Assembly (NCBI GenBank): GCA_002841765.1
Contig: PHAV01000006.1
Span: 153,112 to 217,111, forward strand
DNA length: 64,000 bases
Direction of reading: 5' to 3'
Source: Deltaproteobacteria bacterium HGW-Deltaproteobacteria-4
GTDB taxonomy: Bacteria; Desulfobacterota; Desulfuromonadia; Desulfuromonadales; UBA2197
The notes below the pieces were generated by a model. That model saw only the letters and a program-made list of their open reading frames with translations. It searched no databases and was not told the DNA's origin. The position numbers and the translations under genes were made by a program. Of the stretch, positions 33,168-42,484 are shown piece after piece. The number at the start of each line of letters is the position of its first letter. The first letter of the stretch is position 1.

Positions 33168-35072
33168 ATGATTGCTTACAAGACATGGTTGTATCCGATT
33201 GTGCTTCTGACGGCACTTACTCTCAGCGCCTGCGGTGGTGGTGGCGGCAGCAGTGCCCCTGGCGGCGACGAAACGCCCCCGGTTTTCTCCTCCATTAATC
33301 CTGGTTACGAGGAGGAAGGGGTCAGTATCAATGCCAGCGTCACTGTGACTTTCAGTGAAAATCTCGACTGTACGGCACCTTATACGGTTGTTCTCACGCA
33401 AAATGGAAATTCGGTCGATGGGGAGCGGTCCTGTGACGGTTCGAGTATCACCTTTAAGCCGACTTCAGTGCTGGATCCGGGCACCCTCTATTCCATCACC
33501 GTTGCGGATGTTGCCGATGCCGCCGGTAATACTCTGGTGACACCTGTGGTCAGCAGTTTTACCTGTGCCGCCATCGATTCTGACCCTCCAACAGTAAAAT
33601 CCACTGTTCCTGCCAATGATGCCAGCTTTGTGAATCCTCAGTTGGCAATCAGCGCCGTCTTCAATGAATCTCTTTCGTCTTCGACCATCAATGCTACCAC
33701 CTTTAAAATCACCGGCCCTTCCGGGGGGAATGTCGCCGGGACGACCAGTTACGTAGATGCCACAAAAAAGGCCACTTTCACGCCGTCCAATGCCCTAATG
33801 GCGGGTAGCTATACGGCTACCCTGTCCACAGGCATCACCGATTTAGACGGGAATGCACTTCCGGCTTACTCCTGGAGCTTTACAGTTTCAACCGCGCCAA
33901 TCTTGACCGCGCCGCCGTCTTTTTCCGCAAATTTTGTGGAAACAGCTTCTCCGCTTGGCCTGAAATTATATGTAACCCCTAATGCCTCTAAGATAAAAGT
34001 TTGTATGCTCCCAGTGCCCGCAGGGGCTACCCCACTAGTTATTAAAAAAGCGGCTGTGACGGTGGAACTGAATGCCTGTAGCGAGGTCACAACAAATAGC
34101 ACTGGTGCTACAACTATTGATGTGAACGTCAATACGGCCGGTTTCCAAGGTGTTTTTTATCCGACCGTCGAGATGTGGAATTCTGGTTCTGTATCGGAAT
34201 CTCCGGACACTTTCTATTCCTATCTTCCCCAGACTTCGCCGGTTTTTTATACTATAGGTGTAGGTTCTGGTGCAGTGGCTTCTACAGTACCTGTGCCTGT
34301 TGTGGTGGTGGGATCAGCACCTGATCTACAGATCAAGGTTACCAGTGTCACCCTTAATGGTACTGATCTGAGGATCGATTATGAGGTCAAAAATATCGGT
34401 ACTGCTGTGTCAGGGGCTGCGAATATCGATTTCTTCCGCGATAGTGCTGCCGCACCGGTCGTGGGGCAGAACGGCGTCCGAACCACTGTGCCGGCCTTGG
34501 CCGTCAACTTGACTGAAAGTCAGTTTGTTGTCGTCCCGTTCGTGTCAGCCGTGCCCTCTGTTGTCTACGCGCTGGTTGACAGTTCAGGTGTTGTTATTGA
34601 GAGTGATGAAAGCAATAACGTCGCGACCTGGGTGAATCCGGAGGATCCGCAGAAAATTCCTTTCGTCAGCAGTAACGTGCCCCTGGCCATCCCCACTTTC
34701 GGCCCGGTCTCTTCCTCCCTGCAGGTCACGAGCGCTATCAACTCGCTACGCTATGTTGCCGTCAAGCTCGACATCACTCATCCCGTTGATCAAGAACTGA
34801 CCCTCACCCTGATTTCGCCGGTCGGTACCGCCGTCATCCTCAGTAACAAGCGGGGTGGCACCGGTGATAATTACAGCGGCACACTATTCCATGACGGGGC
34901 TGCTATTGCCATTGCCGCTGGAACTCCCCCCTTCAATGGGGCGTTCTCTCCCGATATTCCTCTGGCTGCTCTGAACGGAGAGAACCCGAACGGTCTTTGG
35001 ACACTGAAGGTTAATGATGACACAGAAGGTGATGGCGGAGTCCTGAACAGCTGGAGTCTGCGACTCTGGTAA
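33168..35072 (+). CDS. Surface lipoprotein with Ig-like (Big_5), CARDB and proprotein-convertase P domains
   Basis: The start is ATG 33168, after AAAGGA (frame open 26 codons further up), giving 634 residues. The lipobox is LTLSAC, followed by a Gly/Ser linker. Two SbsA-like Ig domains lie at about residues 40-245 (PPVFSSINPGYEEEGVSINA, PPTVKSTVPANDASFVNP, both with TFSENL/VFNESL). A middle domain of unknown type is rich in Val and Thr. A CARDB-like domain follows (DLQIKVTSVTLNGTDLRIDY, SDESNNVATW), then a C-terminal P/Homo-B domain (LRYVAVKLDITHPVDQELTL, GTAVILSNKRGGTGDNY, NGENPNGLWTLKVNDD). P domains usually follow subtilisin-type proteases, but no protease domain is present. It is probably an adhesive or structural surface protein. 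Confidence 0.8.
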   Translation: MIAYKTWLYPIVLLTALTLSACGGGGGSSAPGGDETPPVFSSINPGYEEEGVSINASVTVTFSENLDCTAPYTVVLTQNGNSVDGERSCDGSSITFKPTSVLDPGTLYSITVADVADAAGNTLVTPVVSSFTCAAIDSDPPTVKSTVPANDASFVNPQLAISAVFNESLSSSTINATTFKITGPSGGNVAGTTSYVDATKKATFTPSNALMAGSYTATLSTGITDLDGNALPAYSWSFTVSTAPILTAPPSFSANFVETASPLGLKLYVTPNASKIKVCMLPVPAGATPLVIKKAAVTVELNACSEVTTNSTGATTIDVNVNTAGFQGVFYPTVEMWNSGSVSESPDTFYSYLPQTSPVFYTIGVGSGAVASTVPVPVVVVGSAPDLQIKVTSVTLNGTDLRIDYEVKNIGTAVSGAANIDFFRDSAAAPVVGQNGVRTTVPALAVNLTESQFVVVPFVSAVPSVVYALVDSSGVVIESDESNNVATWVNPEDPQKIPFVSSNVPLAIPTFGPVSSSLQVTSAINSLRYVAVKLDITHPVDQELTLTLISPVGTAVILSNKRGGTGDNYSGTLFHDGAAIAIAAGTPPFNGAFSPDIPLAALNGENPNGLWTLKVNDDTEGDGGVLNSWSLRLW

Positions 35073-35118
35073 ATTCGTCAGGCGGGGCTTGATCAAGCTC
35101 CTTGCTTGCACTGCGCAA

Positions 35119-35157
35119 CGGGGCAGGTGGCAACAACTGCCGCCTGCCCCGCTTTTT
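35119..35157 (+). terminator. Rho-independent terminator
   Basis: CGGGGCAGG (35119-35127) pairs with CCTGCCCCG (35143-35151), with further pairing inside, followed by CTTTTTAC. It is 47 bp after the lipoprotein stop. Confidence 0.85.
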
Positions 35158-35238
35158 ACTTGTAAAATGACCTTGTTTAACCTAAAAAGCATATCTGCGG
35201 CTAACTGCCGTTTCCAGGTTTAAAGGGATAGGAGGCAC

Positions 35239-35859
35239 ATGAGGCGTCTATTGCTGCTGGTTCTGATCGCTCTGCTGGCGACCCTGTTTGCCGGGTCGGC
35301 CTTTGCCGCCCCCGGAGTTTATGTTGCCGGCCGGGCTGGCGCCGCCACGCTGAAGTCACTGCAGATGGAGACCACCACGGTCGATTTTGATCCGGGATTT
35401 TTTACGGCCGGGGTGCTTGGTTTTGGTCTGGAGGAAGGTCGGCTGGAAGTGGAAGTCGCTTACCGGCAAAACACCATCGAGCAGATCGTTCTGGAAAAGG
35501 GCAATACCTTCGATCCGGGGGGTGATTTTTCCACCTTGAGCTTTATGCTGAATTCAATTGCCGACTATAACAGCGGCACGATCTTTAAGCCGTATATATT
35601 GGTCGGGGCTGGTGCGGCCAGTATTGCCTTTAATGAGGATCTCAGTCTGGGGCTCGGTTTAAAAGATTCCGAAGATCTCTTTTTTGTTTACCAGGCTGGT
35701 GCCGGAGTCGGCTATCCCGTGACCAAGAGGCTGACCCTCGATCTTGAATACCGTTACTTTGCGGCGCTGGATCCGAAGTTTGAGACCACGGCCGGGAGCG
35801 AGCTCAAGTTTGATTATGCCGTGCATAACGCTTCATTCGGGGTAAGATACGAATTTTGA
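35239..35859 (+). CDS. Small outer-membrane beta-barrel protein
   Basis: A 206-residue protein with a signal peptide (cleavage near AFA/AP), starting 6 bp after AGGAGG. It has alternating strands (GVYVAGRAGAATL, RLEVEVAYRQN, YILVGAGAASIAF, RLTLDLEYRYF) and a terminal aromatic residue (VRYEF), typical of an eight-stranded OmpA/OmpW-like barrel. No enzymatic motif is present. It is flanked by terminator and unrelated genes, so it is likely monocistronic. Confidence 0.8.
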   Translation: MRRLLLLVLIALLATLFAGSAFAAPGVYVAGRAGAATLKSLQMETTTVDFDPGFFTAGVLGFGLEEGRLEVEVAYRQNTIEQIVLEKGNTFDPGGDFSTLSFMLNSIADYNSGTIFKPYILVGAGAASIAFNEDLSLGLGLKDSEDLFFVYQAGAGVGYPVTKRLTLDLEYRYFAALDPKFETTAGSELKFDYAVHNASFGVRYEF

Positions 35860-35912
35860 ATGCGAGGGGAGGGGAAAGGCGAGATTGCACAAGTCGGCCC
35901 TGATTTTTCTCT

Positions 35913-36440
35913 CTACCGCAGATAACGATCCCGCTCCGAATAGATACAGCCGCAGTACTGTTGCCGATAAAGCCCCATCGCTTTCGAGACGACAATCCCT
36001 TCCTGCCAGCCGCTGCGAAAATCTTCGTAAAGAAAATCGATTCCGTAATGCCGGCCGAGAGCTTCGCCGCTGGCGCGGATAGTCTCGTGTTGTTGATAGC
36101 GGGAATAAAGGAGCGAAGTCGAGTAGGCGTCAAAGCCGTGTTCGGCAGCATAGCGGGCGGTCTCATCGAGCCGGGAGTGATAACAGTAAGTGCAGCGCTT
36201 TGCCGGATCGGCGGCAACATTGGCGAGAAATTCGTCGAGGGCATAATCGTCGTTGCAGATGAGGGGCAACGCCACCTGTTCGGCGTATTGCCGGGCCGTG
36301 TCCAGGCGGCGGCGAAATTCCTGGTAGGGATGAATATTATGGTTATAGAAATAACCGCTGAGTTCCACCCCGCGCTCGCGCAAAGCTTTCACCGGAATAA
36401 TGGCGCAATTGGCACAGCAGATATGCAGCAGAGTCTTCAT
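35913..36440 (-). CDS. queH: Epoxyqueuosine reductase QueH
   Basis: A 175-residue protein with the QueH (formerly DUF208) cysteines: HICCANCA at the N-terminus, AKRCTYCYHSRLDETA in the middle and QYCGCIYSE at the C-terminus, which bind an FeS cluster and a second metal. It catalyses the last step of queuosine formation in tRNA, as the non-homologous alternative to QueG. It lies alone on the - strand; an imperfect palindrome (36462-36554) lies directly upstream. Confidence 0.9.
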   Translation of the reverse strand: MKTLLHICCANCAIIPVKALRERGVELSGYFYNHNIHPYQEFRRRLDTARQYAEQVALPLICNDDYALDEFLANVAADPAKRCTYCYHSRLDETARYAAEHGFDAYSTSLLYSRYQQHETIRASGEALGRHYGIDFLYEDFRSGWQEGIVVSKAMGLYRQQYCGCIYSERDRYLR

Positions 36441-36461
36441 TTTTTTCTCCCGGGAAAAAAT

Positions 36462-36554
36462 ACCACCCCCGCCCTGTCGGGCACCTCCTCCTGGAATCAG
36501 GAGGGGGAATTCAATGCACCCCCTCCTGATTCCAGGAGGGGGCCGGGGGGTGGT
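36462..36554. repeat. Two-step palindrome between queH and lon
   Basis: The inner arm CCTCCTGGAATCAGGAGGGGG (36487-36507) is the exact complement of 36519-36539. An outer arm ACCACCCCC (36462-36470) pairs with GGGGGTGGT (36546-36554). The rest of the spacer up to the lon ribosome site has no other feature I could support. It lacks a T-run, so it is probably a repeat element rather than a terminator. Confidence 0.8.
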
Positions 36555-36688
36555 GCTTTCAAGTTAAAATGAAAAACCTCTGCCCGTCAAGTAACGTCTC
36601 ACTAATCGGTGGCGTTACGTCTGGACAACCACCGCCCTTTTCCGTTATCTTGTCCGCTTAAAATACCCTACCGAAACGGAGGCACGCT

Positions 36689-39040
36689 TTGGGCCAACCG
36701 ACAGATTACCGATATCTCCCTATTCCTGAAGAACTCCCTCTTCTCCCCTTGCGGGATGTTGTTGTCTTCCCCCACATGATCCTGCCGCTCTTTGTCGGCC
36801 GCGAGCGTTCGGTGGCAGCGGTCGAAGCTGCCCTGGCCGGTGATCGTCTCATCTTCCTGTCGTCACAGAAGGACGTCAACCAGGAAGATCCCGCGGTGGA
36901 GGATATCTACGACATCGGCGCGGTGGCGATGATCATGCGCATGCTCAAACTCCCCGACGGCCGCATCAAGGTGCTGGTGCAGGGGATCGGCAAGGCGCGC
37001 ATGGGTGGAGTCGTGCAGCGCGAACCCTGTACAGTGGTACGCATTGAACGCCTCGCCGAAGCGCCCCTTGACGAAACCTCGGAGTTGGAGATTGCGGCGT
37101 TGATGCGCACGGTCCATGGTCTCCTCACCCAGCAACTCGACCTCGGCAAGGCCCTGTCGCCGGAGATCCTGGCGGTGGTGGAGAATATGGAGGATCCGAG
37201 CACCCTCGCCGATCTGGTGGCGAGCAGTATCGGCCTGAAGATTGCCGAAGCGCAGGAGTTGCTGGAGATCGTTTCGCCGGTCAAGCGCTTGCAGCGGGTC
37301 AAGGATCTTCTCGCCAAGGAACTGGAACTCCTCACCGTACAGAACCGTATCCAGAGCCAGGCCAAGGAGGAGATGGGGAAATCGCAGCGTGAATACTTTT
37401 TGCGTGAACAGCTGCGCGCCATCCAGACTGAACTCGGCGAGACCGACGTGCGCGCCGAAGATGTTGCCGAACTGCGCAAGAAGCTTGCCGCCGCCAGCCC
37501 ACCGGAGGAGGCACGGACCGAAGCCGAGAAGCAGATTCGTCGACTCGAGACGATGCACCACGAAGCCGCCGAATATTCGATGCTCCGCACCTATCTCGAC
37601 TGGCTGGTCGACCTCCCCTGGAGCAAGGGGACCAAGGATAATCTCGATCTCAAGAAGGCGCGCAAGGTCCTCGACGAGGATCACTTCAACCTCGAAAAGA
37701 TCAAGGAGCGCATCCTCGAATTCCTCGCCGTCCGCAAACTCAAGAAGGATCACAAAGGGCCGGTCCTTTGTTTTGTCGGCCCGCCGGGGGTGGGGAAGAC
37801 CTCCCTCGGCAAGTCGATCGCCCGGGCTTTGGGGCGCAAATTTGTCCGCATCTCTCTGGGCGGCGTGCGCGATGAAGCGGAAATTCGCGGTCACCGCCGT
37901 ACCTATATCGGCGCTCTGCCGGGGAGGATTCTCCAGGGGATGAAGCAGGCCGGGACCAATAATCCGGTCTTCATGCTCGACGAGCTCGACAAAATCGGTG
38001 CGGATTTCCGCGGTGACCCCTCGGCGGCGCTCCTCGAACTTCTTGATCCCGAGCAGAATCACGCTTTCTCCGATCACTATATCAACCTCCCCTTTGATCT
38101 CTCCGGGGTCCTCTTTATCGCCACCGCCAATGTTCTTGACACCATCCCCTCGGCGCTGCGCGATCGTTTGGAAGTCATCCGCCTTTCCGGTTACTCCGCC
38201 GAAGAGAAGGTGGCGATTGCCGAACGTTTCCTCGTCCCCCGGCAACGCGAGGCCTGCGGCTTGAAGAAGAAGGATATGAACTTCTCGAAACGGGCGTTGC
38301 TGCGGATTATCACCGAATATACGGCGGAAGCCGGGCTGCGTAATCTCGAACGGGAGATCGGCGGCGTCGGTCGCAAGATTGCCCGCCGTTTCGCCGAAGG
38401 GAAGAAGGAACCCCTCCTGATCAGTGAAACGATGGTGCCGAAATTTCTCGGCGCCCCGCGTTACCTCCCCGAAGATGAGCGGAGTGTCAGTGAAGTCGGC
38501 CTCGCCACCGGTCTCGCCTGGACGGAAGTCGGCGGCGAAATCCTCCTCATCGAGGTCGGAACGATGAAAGGGAAGGGGGAGCTGATCCTCACCGGCCATC
38601 TCGGCGACGTGATGAAGGAGAGCGCTCAGGCGGCCCTCACCTACGCGCGGGCGCATGCTGTCGAGCTCGGCATCGCCCCGGAGATCTTCGAAACCCTTGC
38701 CCTGCACATTCACGTGCCGGCCGGCGCCATCCCCAAGGATGGCCCCTCGGCCGGAGTAACGATGGCCACCGCCTTGATCTCCTCCCTGTCCGGCCGCAAG
38801 GTGCGGGCGGATGTGGCAATGACCGGCGAGATTACTCTGCGTGGCAAGGTGCTGCCGATCGGCGGTCTCAAAGAGAAGATTCTGGCGGCGATTCGCGCTC
38901 AGGTGACGACGATCATCATTCCGCGGCAAAACAGCAAGGATCTCGAAGAGGTGCCGGCTCATGTGCGGCGTAAGGTCAAATTTGTCCTGGCAGCGACCAT
39001 GGCCGATGTCCTGGCCGCTGCCCTGGAAGAGGCGCCGTGA
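36689..39040 (+). CDS. lon: ATP-dependent Lon protease
   Basis: A 783-residue protein with a TTG start, supported by ACGGAGG 6 bp upstream. The N-terminal substrate domain is [20 protein letters not shown]. The AAA+ Walker A is [14 protein letters not shown] and Walker [10 protein letters not shown]. The C-terminal protease domain has the catalytic Ser in [11 protein letters not shown] and Lys in [11 protein letters not shown]. It degrades damaged and regulatory proteins in the cytoplasm. Length is as expected. Its GTGA stop/start overlap couples it to thiL. Confidence 0.97.
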   Translation: MGQPTDYRYLPIPEELPLLPLRDVVVFPHMILPLFVGRERSVAAVEAALAGDRLIFLSSQKDVNQEDPAVEDIYDIGAVAMIMRMLKLPDGRIKVLVQGIGKARMGGVVQREPCTVVRIERLAEAPLDETSELEIAALMRTVHGLLTQQLDLGKALSPEILAVVENMEDPSTLADLVASSIGLKIAEAQELLEIVSPVKRLQRVKDLLAKELELLTVQNRIQSQAKEEMGKSQREYFLREQLRAIQTELGETDVRAEDVAELRKKLAAASPPEEARTEAEKQIRRLETMHHEAAEYSMLRTYLDWLVDLPWSKGTKDNLDLKKARKVLDEDHFNLEKIKERILEFLAVRKLKKDHKGPVLCFVGPPGVGKTSLGKSIARALGRKFVRISLGGVRDEAEIRGHRRTYIGALPGRILQGMKQAGTNNPVFMLDELDKIGADFRGDPSAALLELLDPEQNHAFSDHYINLPFDLSGVLFIATANVLDTIPSALRDRLEVIRLSGYSAEEKVAIAERFLVPRQREACGLKKKDMNFSKRALLRIITEYTAEAGLRNLEREIGGVGRKIARRFAEGKKEPLLISETMVPKFLGAPRYLPEDERSVSEVGLATGLAWTEVGGEILLIEVGTMKGKGELILTGHLGDVMKESAQAALTYARAHAVELGIAPEIFETLALHIHVPAGAIPKDGPSAGVTMATALISSLSGRKVRADVAMTGEITLRGKVLPIGGLKEKILAAIRAQVTTIIIPRQNSKDLEEVPAHVRRKVKFVLAATMADVLAAALEEAP

Positions 39041-40032
39041 GTCTGGGCGCTTGCGGTGAGTTCGGCCTGATCGAACGGATCCGCGCGCAGGTGGCGGGGC
39101 GGGACGATATCCTCATCGGCATCGGCGATGACTGTTGTGCAACGGTGCTGCCACCGGGTGAAGTCCTCCTCACCACCACCGATCTCCTTATCGAAGAGAT
39201 CCATTTCCGCCGCGCCTGGACTGATCTCTTTGCTCTCGGCTGTAAGGCAGTGGCAGTCAATATCAGCGATATTGCTGCCATGGGGGGGACGCCACGAACT
39301 TTGAGTCTGGGGCTGGGCCTCCCTGCCGACCTGAGTCCGGAGGAATTCGATCAGCTCATTGCCGGTATTCTCAGTGCGGCCCGGGAGTACGGGGCGGTCC
39401 TCAGCGGTGGCGATACCTGCCGTTCTCCCGGCGGACTACTCCTTTCGGTTACCGTCCAGGGGAGCAGCAAGCCGGAGCAGATCCTGCGGCGTAGCGGTGC
39501 ACGGGCCGGAGATCTCCTTTATGTCTCCGGTACGCTCGGCGACAGCGCCCTGGTGCTGCGTGAGCTTGTCGCCGGACGCACCCCCCCCGACGATCTCGCC
39601 GGCCGCCACCATCAGCCGCCCGCCCGCCTCCGCCTCGGTCAGGAACTGGCGCAGCGGCGGCTGGCGACCGCGTTGATCGATCTCTCCGACGGCCTGCGCG
39701 CCGATCTCGGGCATCTCCTGAAAGCTTCGATGGTCGGTGCCCGCGTTCACGCTGCATCACTTCCATTGTCGCCAACTTTTCGCACGGCGCTGGCGATCGA
39801 ACCGGGCCTGCTTGATCTCGCCCTCGCCGGCGGCGAAGATTATGAACTCCTCTGGAGCGCCCCGCCCGCCGCCGCTCCAGCCCTCGCTGCTCTCGGCACT
39901 GAACTGGAGCTGCCCCTGACCTGTATCGGTGAAATTGTCGCCGGCGCGGGGTTGCATGTTGTCGCGGCTGACGGTGAGGAGATTATTTCCGCGAAAGTGG
40001 GCTATAATCATTTTTCAGGAGTTCTCGGTTGA
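39037..40032 (+). CDS. thiL: Thiamine-monophosphate kinase ThiL
   Basis: A 331-residue kinase converting thiamine phosphate to thiamine diphosphate, the active cofactor. Family motifs: FGLIERI, IGIGDDCCATVLPPG, TTTDLLIEEIHF, NISDIAAMGGTP, SGGDTCRSPG and LIDLSDGLRADLGHL. It uses a GTG start overlapping the lon stop by 4 bp. Its own stop codon lies within a hairpin (40030-40066). Confidence 0.93.
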   Translation: MSLGACGEFGLIERIRAQVAGRDDILIGIGDDCCATVLPPGEVLLTTTDLLIEEIHFRRAWTDLFALGCKAVAVNISDIAAMGGTPRTLSLGLGLPADLSPEEFDQLIAGILSAAREYGAVLSGGDTCRSPGGLLLSVTVQGSSKPEQILRRSGARAGDLLYVSGTLGDSALVLRELVAGRTPPDDLAGRHHQPPARLRLGQELAQRRLATALIDLSDGLRADLGHLLKASMVGARVHAASLPLSPTFRTALAIEPGLLDLALAGGEDYELLWSAPPAAAPALAALGTELELPLTCIGEIVAGAGLHVVAADGEEIISAKVGYNHFSGVLG

Positions 40033-40066
40033 TGTCGGGAGCGCAATTCATTGCGCCCTGACATCA
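40030..40066. repeat. Hairpin at thiL stop, GCGCAATTCATTGCGC type
   Basis: TGATGTCGGGAGCGCAA (from 40030) pairs with TTGCGCCCTGACATCA (to 40066) with two imperfections. The thiL stop codon forms its first bases. It resembles one hairpin of the GTAGGGGC-bounded elements elsewhere in the window, but without those ends. Confidence 0.65.
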
Positions 40067-40106
40067 CGCCCCAACATGAAAAATCAGACAGAGAATTTTC
40101 ATAGAT

Positions 40107-40925
40107 ATGACCGCAATGGAAACAGACCACCCCTTTGTCGGCAGTGATTTCACGGACGAAGATTTTACGGCGATCGGCACCATCCTTGAAACCGCCGGCG
40201 GAGTGGCTATCGAACATTACAATGCGTCGTGTATCAAGCGTCGCATTGCCGCGCGTATTCGTGACCTGAAACTGTCGGGGGCGCAGCCTTATCTGGTGCT
40301 GCTGCGGGCTGACGCAGTTGAAGTGCATCGCCTGAGCGCACTCCTCTCCCTGCATGTCTCCGCCTTTTACCGTGATCCGCCGACCTTCGCGGCCCTGCGG
40401 CAGATTCTTTGCGAAGGGGCGCCGGCGCTGCCGCAACGCTGGTGGAGTGCCGGTTGTGCCGGCGGGGAAGAACCCTACACGCTGGCCCTCCTCGCTGCAC
40501 AAATTCCGCAGCTTTGTGGCAAGGTGGAGATCGTTGCCAGCGATGTCAGCTCCGATATTCTCGAAAAGGCGCGGAGCGGAGCGGTGAAGGCCCCTCGCCT
40601 CAGTAATGTTTCGGCCGCGGAGCAGGCGTGCTGTTTTAATGCTGCCGGGCCCGGGTTCCAACTCCGGGAGGAGTTACGGAGGAGCGTGCAATTTTTTCAG
40701 CACGATCTCCTCAGCGCGGCGCCCTATCCGGCGGCCGATTTGATCCTGTGCCGTTATGTTCTCATGTACTTTAACGCCATGGATCAGGAGCAGGTTTTGG
40801 GTCGGTTTGCCGCGGCACTTCCCGTCGGCGGCCTGTTGGTGTTGGGGCGGACCGAGACTCTGCGGAATAGCGCCGGGTTCTTCGCTCCAATCAATGCACA
40901 AGAGCGGATTTATCAGCGGATCTAA
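40107..40925 (+). CDS. CheR-type protein-glutamate methyltransferase
   Basis: A 272-residue protein with the N-terminal helical CheR domain and a SAM-binding domain with SAGCAGGEEPYTLALL (usual form SAGCSTGEEPYS) and DLILCRYVLMYFNA. CheR enzymes methylate glutamates of chemoreceptors with SAM. No receptor, CheA, CheW or CheB gene is near, so this is an orphan that may serve a distant chemotaxis-like array. It is bordered by a hairpin on one side and a double-hairpin repeat on the other. Confidence 0.85.
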   Translation: MTAMETDHPFVGSDFTDEDFTAIGTILETAGGVAIEHYNASCIKRRIAARIRDLKLSGAQPYLVLLRADAVEVHRLSALLSLHVSAFYRDPPTFAALRQILCEGAPALPQRWWSAGCAGGEEPYTLALLAAQIPQLCGKVEIVASDVSSDILEKARSGAVKAPRLSNVSAAEQACCFNAAGPGFQLREELRRSVQFFQHDLLSAAPYPAADLILCRYVLMYFNAMDQEQVLGRFAAALPVGGLLVLGRTETLRNSAGFFAPINAQERIYQRI

Positions 40926-40930
40926 ACAAG

Positions 40931-40993
40931 GTAGGGGCACACCTATGTGTGTGCCCGCAGTCATAACCGGGTGGACAGCAGGTCCGCCCCTAC
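40931..40993. repeat. GTAGGGGC double-hairpin element, copy A
   Basis: It opens with GTAGGGGC and closes with GCCCCTAC. The inside holds two hairpins in tandem: GGGCACAC-ctat-GTGTGTGCCC and GGGTGGAC-agcag-GTCCGCCC. It lies between cheR and lolA. Confidence 0.85.
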
Positions 40994-41010
40994 CATAAAT
41001 GAGACTTGTC

Positions 41011-41775
41011 ATGAAGAAACATTTTTTGCTTGTGGTGTTGATCTTGAGTCTGCTCCTTCCGGCCCTTGCCGTTGCGGCCGATGTCGGACTGAAGGATGTC
41101 ATCAAAGCCCTTGAAGTCCCCTTCCAGAGCGCCGGCAGCGGACAGGTACGTGACGTTCGTGCCGACTTTTTTCAAAAATCTCGGATCGCCGCCCTCGATC
41201 GCAGCCAGCGCGGGCGCGGGACGGTCTCTTTCCGTTTTGAGCCGGGCGATGACCGGCGCGCGCCGGTCGCCATGTTCAACTGGCAGTATCAGGAGCCGAG
41301 CGCGCAGGAGATCGTCAGTGATGGACGGACCATGTGGGTTTACCTTCCGGAGAGCCGGCAGGTGATCGAATCGGATCTCACTCTTGCCGGCAGTGGCGGG
41401 GCGGTCAATCCCGTCAACTTCCTTTCCGGTCTCGGCAACCTCTCCCGCGATTTCTCCATCACCTTTGCAAACCCCGATACCGACAGCGCCGGCCACTATA
41501 TTCTCGACCTCCGTCCTCAACAGCCGTCACCGCTGATGCGTAATCTCCGGATTGTCGTCAATCGCGATGCCGTGCAGGCGCGGGCGAAGCGTTCGGATCG
41601 CTCCTATTTTCCGATCCTGTCGACCACGGTGACTGATCCGGGCGACAATCAAACAACCATCGAATTCAGCAATATCCGGGTGAATAGCGGCCTTTCCCGT
41701 GCCGATTTCCGTTTCACGCCGCCGCCGGGGGTCGAAGTGGTGAAGCCAACCCCGGGGATGAATATGGGTTTTTAG
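41011..41775 (+). CDS. lolA: Outer-membrane lipoprotein carrier protein LolA
   Basis: A 254-residue periplasmic protein (start at ATG 41011, signal peptide ending near AVA/AD; ATG 40999 adds four residues). LolA fold markers: VRADFFQKSRI, GRGTVSFRFEPGD, QEIVSDGRTMWVYLPES and FLSGLGNLSRDF. It ferries lipoproteins from the LolCDE complex to the outer membrane, which is relevant here because the window encodes many lipoproteins. It is preceded by repeat copy A and followed by a 103-bp inverted repeat. Confidence 0.85.
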   Translation: MKKHFLLVVLILSLLLPALAVAADVGLKDVIKALEVPFQSAGSGQVRDVRADFFQKSRIAALDRSQRGRGTVSFRFEPGDDRRAPVAMFNWQYQEPSAQEIVSDGRTMWVYLPESRQVIESDLTLAGSGGAVNPVNFLSGLGNLSRDFSITFANPDTDSAGHYILDLRPQQPSPLMRNLRIVVNRDAVQARAKRSDRSYFPILSTTVTDPGDNQTTIEFSNIRVNSGLSRADFRFTPPPGVEVVKPTPGMNMGF

Positions 41776-41785
41776 TCTCAAACCG

Positions 41786-41888
41786 TTTCACACGGATAAC
41801 TTCGGATAGAATCTGATAAAAATCTGATTGAACAGAACAAAGGATTATCCGCTTTTATCCGAAGTTATCTGATTTGATCCGTGTGAAA
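41786..41888. repeat. 103-bp inverted repeat element
   Basis: The outer arms TTTCACACGGAT (41786-41797) and ATCCGTGTGAAA (41877-41888) and the inner arms AACTTCGGATA (41798-41808) and TATCCGAAGTT (41856-41866) are perfect complements. Ten extra bases lie on the right between inner and outer arms. It contains no coding frame. Size, terminal symmetry and position between lolA and yajQ suggest a small non-autonomous mobile element or a large RNA hairpin. Confidence 0.85.
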
Positions 41889-41960
41889 TTGTCTTTCCTG
41901 TTTGGTTCCGGCTTTGTCCGGCTTAGAGGTAAAATGATCTGCTAGTTGAAGGAGTGAAAG

Positions 41961-42446
41961 ATGCCGAGTTTTGACGTGGTTTCGAAAGTTGATATGCAGG
42001 AGATCGACAACGCGGTGAATCAGGCGCGCAAAGAGATCGAGCAGCGTTATGATTTCAAGGGGACGAAGAATGAGATTGAGTTGGCCAAGGATGCCTTAAA
42101 TATCCTGGCGGCCGGCGATCAGAAGCTCGACGCTGTCCTCGAAATTCTCCGTGGTAAGCTTGCCCGCCGCAACCTTTCACCCAAATGTCTCGATTACGGC
42201 AAGCGCGAGACCGCTTCCCATGATCAGGTACGGATGAAGATCGGCATTGTCCAGGGGATCTCCAAGGAGAAGGGAAAGGAGGTCGTCCAGGCGATCAAGG
42301 ATTCCAAGCTCAAGGTGCAGGCGCAGATCATGGAGGATCAGGTACGGGTGACCGGGAAGAAGATCGACGACCTGCAAGAGGTGATTCAGCTGCTTAAAGG
42401 GAAAGATTTCGATATTGAACTGCAGTTTGTCAATATGCGGGATTGA
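41961..42446 (+). CDS. yajQ: YajQ-family nucleotide-binding protein
   Basis: A 161-residue protein of the UPF0234/YajQ family: [20 protein letters not shown] at the start, YDFKGTK, and [15 protein letters not shown] near the end. Two RRM-like folds bind nucleotides; in Xanthomonas a member binds c-di-GMP and acts as a co-regulator. Function here is unproven. The start follows AAGGAG at 8 bp. Confidence 0.93.
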   Translation: MPSFDVVSKVDMQEIDNAVNQARKEIEQRYDFKGTKNEIELAKDALNILAAGDQKLDAVLEILRGKLARRNLSPKCLDYGKRETASHDQVRMKIGIVQGISKEKGKEVVQAIKDSKLKVQAQIMEDQVRVTGKKIDDLQEVIQLLKGKDFDIELQFVNMRD

Positions 42447-42484
42447 ATAGAGGCCGTGAAGCGTCACGGATCACAAGGAGAAGG

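Noticed and set aside
36863-38962. 699-residue open frame on the - strand across lon
   Set aside because: It is the antisense shadow of a well-conserved lon gene in GC-rich DNA. It has no ribosome site, and its composition (His, Asp, Gly and Gln-rich) is typical of reverse-frame artefacts.
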